From NCBI GenBank assembly GCA_946549155.1, contig CAMNQN010000069.1, positions 1 through 14,334 of the forward strand: a DNA stretch of 14,334 nucleotides. The letters are read 5' to 3'. The position numbers and the translations under genes are program-made. The notes below the pieces were generated by a model, which did not search any database, had not been told where the DNA came from, and saw only the letters and a program-made list of their open reading frames with translations. This DNA is from an uncultured Lachnospiraceae bacterium. Lineage in GTDB: Bacteria; Bacillota; Clostridia; Lachnospirales; Lachnospiraceae. How positions within the stretch are numbered: the stretch's first letter is position 1; each line of letters opens with the position of its first letter. Of the stretch, positions 1 to 7,011 are shown piece after piece.

Positions 1-104
1 CCCCGGTGCCCGAAATCGGAGGACGGCTCCATCCTAGCGTTTCTTGTATCCGGAGCAGTTTTTCAGAGGCATCTGCCCGCCCGGCCCCGTCTTTTCCTGC
101 GTCC
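1..104. repeat. Copy 1 of a ~102-bp dispersed repeat (left part cut by window edge)
   Basis: Positions 3-104 align with 14182-14282. I count about 12 differences, including one single-base indel, so roughly 88% identity. Both copies contain GGAGCAG near the middle and end in CTGCGTCC, followed by AT-rich DNA. The left partner of the outer stem seen in copy 2 would lie before base 1 and is not visible here. I see no integrase or transposase beside it. One + strand frame stays open through both copies, but differences between the copies are not clearly biased to silent positions, so coding is not convincing. It is most likely a dispersed intergenic element or a structured RNA element. Confidence 0.75.
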
Positions 105-164
105 TGCTACTTAACAAAACACGAAGAAAATGAATACAGTGATTTATTTTTCGGTGTACTAGGA

Positions 165-190
165 TTTCGCATAAAAATATGCTATACTTA
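165..190 (+). promoter_or_regulatory. Extended -10 promoter for the envelope module
   Basis: TGCTATACT at 180-188 fits an extended -10 element (TG, one base, then TATACT). No good -35 box sits 16-18 bases upstream, as is common for extended -10 promoters. Transcription would start near 195, giving a leader of about 65 bases before the first gene. This is a pattern call only. Confidence 0.5.
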
Positions 191-262
191 GAGGAAACAT
201 AGAAAAAGCATGGAAAGCACGGAAAAACAGATAACGGATCGCGGAAGAAGGATGAGGGAGTC

Positions 263-958
263 ATGGCGGAAAAAGAGAAAGAAATGCGGAAAATGAGCCG
301 GATGGAATTGATTGAGATTATCTATGCTCTGGAACAGCGGGAGCAGAGCCTTCAGGAGGAAAAGGAAGCTTTGGAACAGATGTTGGAGGAGCGGCAGATT
401 CGGATGGAGAATGCTGGCTCCATTGCCGAGGCATCGCTGGCGGTCAGCGGCATTTTTGAGGCGGCACAGGAGGCGGCGGACCGGTATCTGACATCCATAG
501 AGGCGCTCCAGGAGGACTCCGGGAAAAGGGCCAAAACATTGATCAGCGACGGCCAGAGAAAAGCGGAGGAACTGGTGACAGCGGCACAGAGTCAGGCGGA
601 GGAACTGGTATCCACAGCGCAGAGCCAGGCGGAGGAGCTGATGACTGCGGCGCAAAAGCAGGCAGAGGAGATGGTGCAGGAGGCGGAACAGAAGCATCAG
701 GAGACCTGTCAGAATGCGGAGCGGCTTCGCAGGGAAGCGATTGCGGAGGCAGAACGGATACAGGAGAAGGCCAGCGCTGCACTGCAGGAGGCCCAGTCGG
801 AAGCGGAGGAGATGCTTCATCAGGCCCGGCAGAAGAAGGAGCGTATGGAGGCGGAAGCGGATGAGGCTGTGGCGGAAAAATGGCAGGTATTTGATCAGAA
901 GGTAACGGAGATACTGGAAGCCCATTCGGAGTTGGGCGCTCTGCTGGCTCATCGGTGA
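263..958 (+). CDS. Alanine/glutamate-rich hendecad coiled-coil protein, function unknown
   Basis: This 231-residue protein is almost entirely charged helix. Residues 15-50 and 65-215 are rich in Ala, Glu, Gln and Lys with no membrane segment or signal peptide, so it should be cytoplasmic. Residues 101-144 form four tandem 11-residue units of the type AEELVTAAQSQ, encoded by four 33-bp units at 563-694; 11-residue periodicity is typical of straight or slightly right-handed coiled coils. The build resembles DivIVA-like or ATP-synthase-b-like helical proteins, but no family domain is recognisable. The ATG follows a purine-rich stretch (AAGGATGAGGGAG). The next gene begins within about 16 bases, which suggests an operon with the signal-peptidase-like and SpaA-like genes. 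A role in cell envelope or division scaffolding is a guess. Confidence 0.8.
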   Translation: MAEKEKEMRKMSRMELIEIIYALEQREQSLQEEKEALEQMLEERQIRMENAGSIAEASLAVSGIFEAAQEAADRYLTSIEALQEDSGKRAKTLISDGQRKAEELVTAAQSQAEELVSTAQSQAEELMTAAQKQAEEMVQEAEQKHQETCQNAERLRREAIAEAERIQEKASAALQEAQSEAEEMLHQARQKKERMEAEADEAVAEKWQVFDQKVTEILEAHSELGALLAHR

Positions 959-974
959 GTTGGGAGCGGATGAG

Positions 975-1565
975 ATGAAGGAAAAAAAGAGAAAGGCTGT
1001 AATTATTCCTTCCATGGAGCAGGTGGAACAGGAGCGCAGCCGCCTGGAATTTCGTGCGGAGGGAAAAAAATCGGTCCGGAATATGTTCCTGGCTTTGCTG
1101 GTGATTGCCGCGGTTTCTGTTGCGTGCGCGGTTCTGTGTTTCCGTGTGATCTGGGTATCAGGTGCCAGTAAGGATCCGGCGTTGGCGAAGGGGGATATTG
1201 TACTGCTGGAAAGGACAAAAGAATTGAAAACCAGAGATTTGTGCGGTTTTTATTTTCAGAATAACCTATTGCTGAAGCGGATTGTGGGAGAACCGGGAGA
1301 CCTTTTGGAAGTGGACGAAAATGGGAAGCTTTGTGTAAACGGACAGGCTGTGGAAGAAATGACACTGACAGAACGGATGCTGGAGGAATGTGAGCTTCAG
1401 TTTCCCTTTCTGGTGCCGGAGAACCGGTATTTTGTGTTTGGAGAATATGAAGGAGTAGATTTTGGCGGTCCCAGCGTGGTGATTGGAAGTATCGGAACGG
1501 ATCAGATTGTGGGAAGGGCGGCGCTTCGTATCTGGCCGCTGGGAAAGGTGTCCTTTTTGAATTAG
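975..1565 (+). CDS. Signal peptidase I-like (S26) membrane protein
   Basis: I place the start at ATG 975, which has GGGAG at 962-966 eight bases upstream; an in-frame TTG at 960 is a weaker alternative. The 196-residue protein has a basic cytoplasmic N-terminus, one membrane helix (about residues 37-57), then an S26-type outer domain. The catalytic Ser box reads VSGASKDPAL, so Ser65 aligns with the nucleophile, although the usual Met after it is Lys. Lys101 in LKRIVGEPGD aligns with the general base. The later GDNRxxSxDSR box is degenerate (FGEYEGVDFGGPS). The Ser/Lys dyad is therefore present while flanking substrate-site residues have drifted. Family knowledge: such peptidases remove signal peptides, and relatives sit in Gram-positive pilus loci and act on pilins. 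The downstream SpaA-like gene fits that setting. It could be a specialised or partly decayed enzyme. Confidence 0.8.
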   Translation: MKEKKRKAVIIPSMEQVEQERSRLEFRAEGKKSVRNMFLALLVIAAVSVACAVLCFRVIWVSGASKDPALAKGDIVLLERTKELKTRDLCGFYFQNNLLLKRIVGEPGDLLEVDENGKLCVNGQAVEEMTLTERMLEECELQFPFLVPENRYFVFGEYEGVDFGGPSVVIGSIGTDQIVGRAALRIWPLGKVSFLN

Positions 1566-1576
1566 AGGGTGAGGTC

Positions 1577-2158
1577 ATGTATGTGGAGATCGTCCTGCGG
1601 GATGCGAATAATGGGGCGCTTTCTTTGAGCGGCGCTTCTTTTGTGCTGGCGGAAGGCACTGTGGAAAATGGAAGGTTTCAGGCCAGTGACCGGGCACAGA
1701 TCTGGACGGGAAGCACGGATGCGGCGGGAACGCTTCGATTTGGGAAGGATGCCGGGATACAGATAAAATATAATACGGTCTACCAGATCCGGGAGACGGC
1801 TGCTCCGGGCGGGTATGCGATGGATCCTGTTCCCGGATATTTTGTCATCGCCCAGGCAGACGGGAACGGAAAATATCCAAAGTACCCGAAGGGCGTCGAA
1901 GTTATCCGGGATGTTTCCGATACGTATGAGTATCGGGTGTTTAACGCCAGGAAAGAGGAGAACCTGGTTCAGATTGTTGGCGGCCCGGAGACGGAGCTTT
2001 CCAATGCCACATCAGGCGGTTCCCTGGTGAGTATAAAGCAGGTTCGGCCTGACGCCTATCTGCTGGAGCCTGCCGCGGCTGCGCCTCTGGCGGCTCTGCC
2101 GCTGTTACTGGCATTTTTGATTTACCGGATGGTGAGATACCGCCGCAAAAGACAGTAA
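1577..2158 (+). CDS. SpaA/Cna-B-domain surface protein with C-terminal membrane anchor, no signal peptide
   Basis: The 193-residue protein opens directly in a prealbumin-like (SpaA/Cna-B) domain: an LSGASFVLAEG strand, then YQIRETAAPGGY at 69-80, the E-box typical of pilin and adhesin domains, with Glu73 in the isopeptide-catalysing position. The lysine that normally forms the isopeptide bond in the first strand is not obvious (EIVLRD). Residues 165-185 form a membrane helix followed by a basic tail (RYRRKRQ), like a wall-sorting tail, but I see no LPxTG-type motif. There is no N-terminal signal peptide, and the upstream gene's stop lies just before, so none can be hidden in frame. The GGTGAGG at 1568-1574 lies only two bases from ATG 1577; the in-frame GTG at 1583 is better spaced and may be the true start. 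It is probably the C-terminal remnant of a longer pilin or adhesin, or a minor pilin with unusual export. Confidence 0.72.
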   Translation: MYVEIVLRDANNGALSLSGASFVLAEGTVENGRFQASDRAQIWTGSTDAAGTLRFGKDAGIQIKYNTVYQIRETAAPGGYAMDPVPGYFVIAQADGNGKYPKYPKGVEVIRDVSDTYEYRVFNARKEENLVQIVGGPETELSNATSGGSLVSIKQVRPDAYLLEPAAAAPLAALPLLLAFLIYRMVRYRRKRQ

Positions 2159-2179
2159 GGAATGTATTGTCATGAAAGA

Positions 2180-2297
2180 GGGGCTGTCCCCAAATGGCAG
2201 GAGAGCGTTATTGAATATCCAAGTGTACGGATGTCGGAAGGACTAGGTGAACACGGGATATCAGTAACGCTCTCCTGCTATTTTGCGACAGTCCTTT
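2180..2297. repeat. Long imperfect inverted repeat (MITE-like element or terminator hairpin)
   Basis: The left arm 2184-2220 and right arm 2256-2291 are near-perfect reverse complements. Both contain CTGTC, then GCAGGAGAGCGTTA, then TGA and TATCC; the arms differ by a few substitutions and one extra base. The spacer is about 35 bases. The outer ends (GGGGCTGTC and, reversed, AAGGACTGTC) resemble terminal inverted repeats of some clostridial insertion sequences. No transposase lies inside, so a MITE is a reasonable reading. As RNA it would fold into a stem of about 36 base pairs just after the SpaA-like gene, so it may also end that transcript. Confidence 0.6.
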
Positions 2298-2395
2298 TGT
2301 AATGTTCGGCATCCATAAGAAGTGTTGATGGCAGGTTTGCATCGAGAACAAGAAAAGCCACCTGGCAGCAATATTTTTTCCTATGAAAAGAAATC

Positions 2396-2412
2396 AAAGT
2401 ATTATATACTTT
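2396..2412. promoter_or_regulatory. Perfect palindrome overlapping a TATACT -10 box, upstream of the sensor lipoprotein gene
   Basis: AAAGTAT-TAT-ATACTTT is a perfect 7-bp inverted repeat with a 3-base centre. It contains TATACT at 2405-2410, a good -10 box, placing the likely transcript start at about 2416-2417, which is the start codon of the next gene. No Shine-Dalgarno sequence lies between. The palindrome could be an operator, or simply AT-rich promoter DNA. A -35 box is not clear. Confidence 0.4.
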
Positions 2413-2416
2413 TAGT

Positions 2417-3481
2417 ATGAAGAAAATAGGTATTTTATTATGGGTATTGTTAGTTTGTGTTGGGTGTGGAAGAGCTGAAAAGAGCACGGTGGTGAAGCAG
2501 GAGAAAATTAAAATTGGCTTATCTTTGCCAAATATGCAGGAAGAAAGGTGGCAGAAGGACCGGGATGAAATCGTGGAATTTTGTGAAGAAAATGGTGTGG
2601 AGGTTCTGGTTCAATCAGCCAATGGGGATGGCCTTCTGCAGATATCACAATGTGAAAATTTAATTAGCCAGGGGATCAGCGCGCTGATTGTCATAGCTCT
2701 GGATGGGAAGACCAGTGCACCGATTGTGAAAACTGCTCATGAATCGGATGTGGAAGTAATTTGCCTGGACCGGTTGATTGAGGACAGTGATGTGGATTAT
2801 TATGTCGCATATGATGCCTTTCAGATAGGCGTGATACAGGCAGAATATTTGATGAAAGCTATGTCGGAGGGGAATATTGTGCTGGTGGGCGGCTCACCGG
2901 TTGATCCTAATGCTCCGTTGATCCGGCAGGGGCAAATGAGTGTTTTGCAGCCATATATTGACAGTGGCGCGGTCCATGTTGTGGGGGATACCTGGGCAAT
3001 GCATTGGAATCCGGATGAAGCGGCTGCATATATAGAAGCCTTTCTGCAAAGCGAAAAGAATGATATTCAGGCAATCGTCTCTTCCAATGATGGCTGCGCA
3101 GGCGCGATAATTCCGGTATTAGCAGAATATGGGATGGCAGGGAGTGTTTATGTGACCGGTTTGGATTGCGACCTGGCTGCCTGTCAGCGAATTGTGGAGG
3201 GGACGCAGCTGATGACCGTGTTCCGTGATTTTTCAACACAGAATTTGCGGGCTGCAAAGATCGCCATTGCGTTGGCAAAGGATCAGAAGGTGGAATACGA
3301 TGATATGGAAGAGATAGAGAATGGAAGATATAAGGTTCCCACACTCAAAATCCGGGATGAAAAGCTGATGTATGGCGTGGATGCAGAAAATATGATGAAA
3401 GTGGTGGATGCGGGTTGGCTGGAATATGATGATATTTACAAGAATATTCCAGAAAAAATGGGAGATGAAAGACAGGGATGA
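2417..3481 (+). CDS. XylF-like sugar-binding lipoprotein, probable extracellular sensor (XylFII type)
   Basis: This 354-residue type I periplasmic-binding-fold protein has a short signal peptide ending in VCVGC, a probable lipobox with Cys17 as the lipidated residue, so it should be tethered outside the membrane. XylF-family hallmarks follow: GLSLPNMQEERWQKD (about 35-50), VQSANGDG, CENLISQG, LDRLIEDSDVDYYVAYD, SSNDGCAGA and GLDCDLAACQRIVEGTQ. It closely resembles the transporter-linked protein at 7070-8155 and is evidently a paralogue. It sits with a kinase and YesN-type regulator instead of with the ABC genes. In Clostridium beijerinckii, XylFII paired with LytS senses D-xylose, and this protein most likely has that role. 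The start lacks a Shine-Dalgarno sequence, yet no upstream in-frame start exists before a stop. The stop overlaps the next start (ATGA). Confidence 0.85.
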   Translation: MKKIGILLWVLLVCVGCGRAEKSTVVKQEKIKIGLSLPNMQEERWQKDRDEIVEFCEENGVEVLVQSANGDGLLQISQCENLISQGISALIVIALDGKTSAPIVKTAHESDVEVICLDRLIEDSDVDYYVAYDAFQIGVIQAEYLMKAMSEGNIVLVGGSPVDPNAPLIRQGQMSVLQPYIDSGAVHVVGDTWAMHWNPDEAAAYIEAFLQSEKNDIQAIVSSNDGCAGAIIPVLAEYGMAGSVYVTGLDCDLAACQRIVEGTQLMTVFRDFSTQNLRAAKIAIALAKDQKVEYDDMEEIENGRYKVPTLKIRDEKLMYGVDAENMMKVVDAGWLEYDDIYKNIPEKMGDERQG

Positions 3482-4440
3482 AGGAGAGAAAAAATGGCCA
3501 TGGGATAGTGGGTTGGGGGATGATTTGGTATTTGCTGGTGATCTCCATATGTTTTTTCGTATTTTTCTCAGATGAGACGTTATCAGAAATGGAAGGAAAT
3601 GCGGATACGATACAGAATAAATATAAGTATGCAATTGATCTGGGAGAAACGGACACCGCATTTTCTGAACAATTTATTGCGGGTGCGGAAAAGGCGGCAG
3701 AGGATTATGATGTGGTGTTGGAGATTGCGGGGGTAAATTCCTCCTATCGGAAAGAGGGATACCGGTTTATTGAAACCGCAATTATGGCCTGCGCGGATGC
3801 GGTTATTACGGTAGGGGACGATGAAAAGGAGTGGATGGAGTTATATAAGGAATATGGGGAGAAGCTGGACCAGATGGTTTTTGTATACAATGAGGCGCAG
3901 GCAGGGGCGGATGTGAAATATGTGGGTGGAGATAATTATCAGGAAGGCCGGATGCTGGCCAGCACATTAAAAGAGAAAGCTGGCCTGGAAAAGCAGAAGG
4001 TTGTTTTTCTTTTAAGCTCGAAGGAACAAAAAGAAGGTAACTTACGGGTGGCAGGATTTTGTTCAGAGGATTTGCAAGATCAGTATTTTAATATTGTACA
4101 GGTTCATCATGTGCAGGACAGTGTTCTGGCGGCAATGGATGTTACAGAGCAGTGCCTGCTGAACGATGAGGATATTGATTATTTTGTTTGTACAAATGAG
4201 GCAATTACAATCGGGGCAGCCAGAGCCGTGATCGATTTAAACCGTGTTGGAGATACGGAAGTAATTGGTATTGGAACTTCGGAGGAAATAGAGCGATATT
4301 TGGAGAAAAATATCGTGAGCCAGGTGCTTGAGACAGATGCATTTCAGATTGGGTATAAAGCAGTGGAAGTGTGCGTGAAAAATTCTGAAAAAATGGAAAG
4401 GGAGTATATCGCTTTTAGTGTGAAGGAACATGAGGAATAA
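3478..4440 (+). CDS. Membrane-anchored periplasmic-binding-fold protein (second sugar-sensing component)
   Basis: The 320-residue protein has one N-terminal membrane helix (about residues 12-31, no lipobox Cys), then a type I sugar-binding fold (Peripla_BP_4-like). Recognisable parts are FSEQFIAGAEKAAEDYDV, VKYVGGDNYQEGRMLA, VFLLSSKEQKEGNLRVAGF, DYFVCTNEAITIGAARAV and VLETDAFQIGYKAVE. It is distant from the two XylF-like proteins and shorter. It overlaps the upstream lipoprotein gene by 4 bases and the kinase gene by 11, so all are probably translated together. With no ABC partner of its own it is more likely a signalling co-receptor or adaptor that presents ligand or bound lipoprotein to the kinase; that role is inferred from position. 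Confidence 0.78.
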   Translation: MKERKNGHGIVGWGMIWYLLVISICFFVFFSDETLSEMEGNADTIQNKYKYAIDLGETDTAFSEQFIAGAEKAAEDYDVVLEIAGVNSSYRKEGYRFIETAIMACADAVITVGDDEKEWMELYKEYGEKLDQMVFVYNEAQAGADVKYVGGDNYQEGRMLASTLKEKAGLEKQKVVFLLSSKEQKEGNLRVAGFCSEDLQDQYFNIVQVHHVQDSVLAAMDVTEQCLLNDEDIDYFVCTNEAITIGAARAVIDLNRVGDTEVIGIGTSEEIERYLEKNIVSQVLETDAFQIGYKAVEVCVKNSEKMEREYIAFSVKEHEE

Positions 4441-4837
4441 AAAAATAAATCTGAAAATCCGTACGATCCATGGAAAGCTGTTATTGTTCTCTTTTTCGAT
4501 TCTTTTTGCTTTTTCTGTGTTTGTATTTGGGTATTATTTAAAATCAAACAATATTTCCAAAAAGTATCAGTCCTTGATGTATAATGTGGTGGTTTTAAAC
4601 GATATGTTTAAGGCGCTGGAGGATGCCCAGGAGGATCTGCAGGAGTATCTGACGGATAAAACGGCCACCAGCCTGGGGAAATTCAATACCACATATGATC
4701 AGCTTTTTAAAACGATTAATAATATTACGATTCAATTTGCATCACAAAAGGAGCAGCTGGCTTATTCTGATTTGCAGGGAATGATGCAGACGCTCAGTGC
4801 AAATATAGATGAAGCGATTTCTGCCAGTTCTGTTTAA
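4430..4837 (+). pseudogene. Sensor histidine kinase, 5' fragment (membrane helix plus partial sensor region)
   Basis: This 135-codon frame encodes a basic N-terminus, one membrane helix (about residues 18-38) and the start of a helical outer sensor region (MFKALEDAQEDLQEYL and onward), then stops at 4835-4837. A complete LytS/YesM-type kinase would continue through the rest of the sensor, a second membrane helix, a HAMP or linker helix and then the catalytic half. None of these is present: the sequence runs straight into the catalytic half in another frame. Its start overlaps the upstream gene, as expected of the original operon. If translated alone it would give a membrane-tethered stub. Confidence 0.8.
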
Positions 4838-5435
4838 TACGCTTTCCTGTGTTGCCCAGCAGGCGCTTATGGAGGATGCGACAGATACCTATGAACTGAT
4901 GATCTGTCTTTCAGAAATGCTGCGTTACAATTTGGGAAAGTTAGAGAAAACGGTGACCTTAGGATGTGAAATAGAGAATCTGGAACGGTATTTTTTTATC
5001 CAGAGAGCCAGATTTGGCGACCGCATTCGCTTTGATATCGAGATTGAAAAGGAGGAATATCGGAATATTATGATTCCTCTGATGACGATTCAGCCTATTG
5101 TGGAAAATTCTATCATTCATGGATTGGAACCAAGTGAACGGAATGGACATATTCATATTTGCATCTATGGGGAAATGGATATGGTCAATATTGAGGTTGC
5201 AGATGATGGAATCGGGATTCCCAATGTGGATAGTTATGAATTTTTTTATTCAGAACGGTCACAAGAGAAAAAGGGACATACTACGGGGATTGGGGTCAAA
5301 AATGTTGTGCAAAGGCTGAATTTGTATTTTGAGGATAAATGCAGATTTGATATTAAGAGCACAGAAAATGTGGGAACAGAAGTTACAATAAGTATTCCAT
5401 ACAGGGGTGAAAGCAATGAGAATCATGATTGTTGA
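4809..5435 (+). pseudogene. Sensor histidine kinase, 3' fragment (YesM/LytS-type catalytic half, phospho-His missing)
   Basis: This frame is shifted by +1 from the 5' fragment and overlaps it at 4809-4837. It holds the His_kinase/HATPase_c half: LPVLFNTLS at the phospho-acceptor box, LSEMLRYNLGK, YFFIQRARFGDRI, the N-box IQPIVENSIIHGLEP (Asn100), ADDGIGIP (Asp133) and TGIGVKNVVQRL. Related kinases read PHFLFNTL at the acceptor box; here the residues before LFN are PV, so the His (and one residue of length) is lost exactly at the junction. TTCTG occurs on both sides of the probable join. No ribosome binding site precedes ATG 4809. The ATP-binding region looks intact, but a protein lacking the acceptor His should not autophosphorylate. 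It ends 20 bases inside the regulator gene. Assembly error is the main alternative. Confidence 0.8.
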
Positions 5436-6915
5436 TGATGAATTAATTCAGAGACAGGCACTGGCTATGCTGGTAAGCAAATATATCGGCACCATTCAGG
5501 ATACGGTGTTGGCGGATTCCGGCAGGGAAGCACTGCGGCTGATGGATAAGGAGCCGGCGGATATTGTATGCGTGGATTATCGGATGCCAGGAATTTCGGG
5601 GATTGAAGTGATCAGGGAAATGAAGCGTAAATATCCTATGACGATCTTTATTTTAATCACGGCGTTCAGTGAATTTTCTATTGCCCAGAATGCTCTGAAA
5701 TTGGCGGTGCATGATTATATTTTAAAACCGGTAAAAAAAGAGGAGTTTATTTCCACAATTTCTTCCTGTGTACAGGAAATTTTGCAGCGCAGGCAGCAGG
5801 AGGAATCATGGCTGACTCTGAAGGAATATGTGAGGGAACTGGAACCTGCTTTTGAGAAAGAACTGTTTGGAGCGTTTTTATTAAAAAAGGAAACGGTGAT
5901 CCGGCGTTTTGTGGAATTAAAGAGGATAAAGGAAGGCGCAAAAGGTTTTTGTGCGATTATTAACATGTCTGAATGCCGGAAAAAGATTAATTATGAATTG
6001 CTGATTGGCACATTAAAGTCGCAGCTGGCGGAGCAATGCTATGTGATCGCAAGAGAAAATCTTGAAAATAGAATGGTTGTATTTGTTGTGGAGAAAGAAA
6101 AACTCTGCAGCATCAGTGAATTTAAAACAATGATAGTAAGAATGGTCAGTGAACCCATAAAAATGGGAATCGGCTGTGTGTCAGACGACATTTTTCAACT
6201 GCATTCTTCTTATAAGATGGCTGTGGAGGCAGAAAAAAAGTGTTCCAGGGAAATGCGGATTGTGTATGAAGAGGAGGAGCAGATACCAACATTTTATGAA
6301 TATCCCTACAGTTTGGAGAAACAGATTATTTCGGCCATAACCAATAAAAACGCGGAAAAAGCAGAAAGATTAATTTCCGAGCTGTATCATATGATTCTGG
6401 CCTATGCAGAGGGGGACCAGGAAAAGATTATGGAAGAACTAAAAAAGCTGCAGGCGGCATTGCTGCGGCTTTGTGCAGAATATGAAGTGGAGTGTTATGA
6501 AATCGATGCAATCAATGACTGCGACCATATTTATGAAGGGTGTCAGTTTCTGGCCAAGAAGATGATTATTGCTTTTTCGGAAAAGAGACAGCAGGGAAAA
6601 GATGCGGTGATTGTGTATGCGATAGAATACATAAAAGAAAATTACTTTACGAATTTGAGCCTGGATGACATTGCCAGCCGGTTTCAGATTAGCACCTTTT
6701 ATTTTACAAAGTTATTTAAGGCGAAAATGGGATACACTTTTGTGGAATATCTGACCTATGTCCGTATTGAAAATGCGAAAAAGCTGATGCTGCAGGATCC
6801 GGATATTAAGATTAATGAGGTCTGTGAGTTGGTTGGATATAATGATCCCAAATATTTCTGTAAAGCATTCAAAAAATTGACAGGGATGACCCCGGCGGAA
6901 TTTAAGAAAAGGTAA
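5416..6915 (+). CDS. YesN-type response regulator with AraC-family DNA-binding domain
   Basis: I choose ATG 5416 (499 residues), with AGGGG at 5402-5406 upstream; an in-frame GTG at 5407 is possible. Residues 1-120 are a receiver domain: acidic pair Asp7-Asp8, phospho-acceptor Asp54 in VCVDYRMPG, Thr82 in LITAFSEFS and Lys104 in YILKPVKK. A middle region of about 270 residues is variable, as usual in YesN-like regulators. The last ~100 residues carry two helix-turn-helix units of the AraC type (LSLDDIASRFQISTFYFTKLFK and the INEVCELVGYNDPKYFCKAF unit). It overlaps the kinase 3' end and is its natural partner. Inferred role: activation of the xylFGH-type operon that follows. All key residues are intact although its kinase is broken, so it may be recent damage, or the regulator may be charged by another kinase or acetyl phosphate. 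Confidence 0.9.
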   Translation: MRIMIVDDELIQRQALAMLVSKYIGTIQDTVLADSGREALRLMDKEPADIVCVDYRMPGISGIEVIREMKRKYPMTIFILITAFSEFSIAQNALKLAVHDYILKPVKKEEFISTISSCVQEILQRRQQEESWLTLKEYVRELEPAFEKELFGAFLLKKETVIRRFVELKRIKEGAKGFCAIINMSECRKKINYELLIGTLKSQLAEQCYVIARENLENRMVVFVVEKEKLCSISEFKTMIVRMVSEPIKMGIGCVSDDIFQLHSSYKMAVEAEKKCSREMRIVYEEEEQIPTFYEYPYSLEKQIISAITNKNAEKAERLISELYHMILAYAEGDQEKIMEELKKLQAALLRLCAEYEVECYEIDAINDCDHIYEGCQFLAKKMIIAFSEKRQQGKDAVIVYAIEYIKENYFTNLSLDDIASRFQISTFYFTKLFKAKMGYTFVEYLTYVRIENAKKLMLQDPDIKINEVCELVGYNDPKYFCKAFKKLTGMTPAEFKKR

Positions 6916-6948
6916 AAGAACCGGAAAGTGCGGGAAGATAACAAAATA

Positions 6949-6965
6949 TTACAGCTAGATTGTAA
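6949..6965. promoter_or_regulatory. Small inverted repeat between regulator and importer, possible operator
   Basis: TTACA (6949-6953) and TGTAA (6961-6965) form a 5-bp inverted repeat with a 7-base spacer. ACAAAATA also occurs twice in this gap (6941-6948 and about 7039-7046). This intergenic stretch is where the YesN-type regulator would be expected to bind, but such short matches arise easily in AT-rich DNA. Confidence 0.2.
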
Positions 6966-6974
6966 AATGCCAAG

Positions 6975-7011
6975 AAAAACCACTGTGGGAACAAAGCAGT
7001 CGGTTTTTTTT
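6975..7011 (+). terminator. Rho-independent terminator or attenuator after the response regulator gene
   Basis: ACC-ACTG at 6979-6985 pairs with CAGT-C-GGT at 6997-7004, leaving one bulged base and a loop of about 11. Eight T residues follow at 7004-7011. It separates the sensory cassette from the importer operon and implies a separate promoter in the ~60 bases before 7070, or partial read-through. Confidence 0.65.

Noticed and set aside
188..1015. Long minus-strand open frame (275 codons) opposite the coiled-coil gene
   Set aside because: The product is an implausible Leu/Arg/Phe-rich string that arises from the antisense of a Glu/Ala/Gln-rich repeat. The + strand has the start signal and operon context.
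1003..1659. Minus-strand open frame opposite the signal peptidase-like gene
   Set aside because: Pro/Ser-rich shadow with no recognisable domain. It spans the junction of two + strand genes with clear motifs.
2278..2487. Minus-strand 69-codon frame ending in HYKRTVAK next to the inverted repeat, considered as the tail of a transposase or other gene remnant
   Set aside because: The C-terminal part looks protein-like, but the upstream half overlaps the sensor promoter and signal peptide region in antisense. The inverted-repeat end is in the wrong orientation for a transposase that terminates at its own element end.
4809..4837. Programmed ribosomal frameshift joining the two kinase fragments
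   Set aside because: No slippery run is present, and a shift could not restore the missing second membrane helix, linker and acceptor His. A deletion explains all of these.
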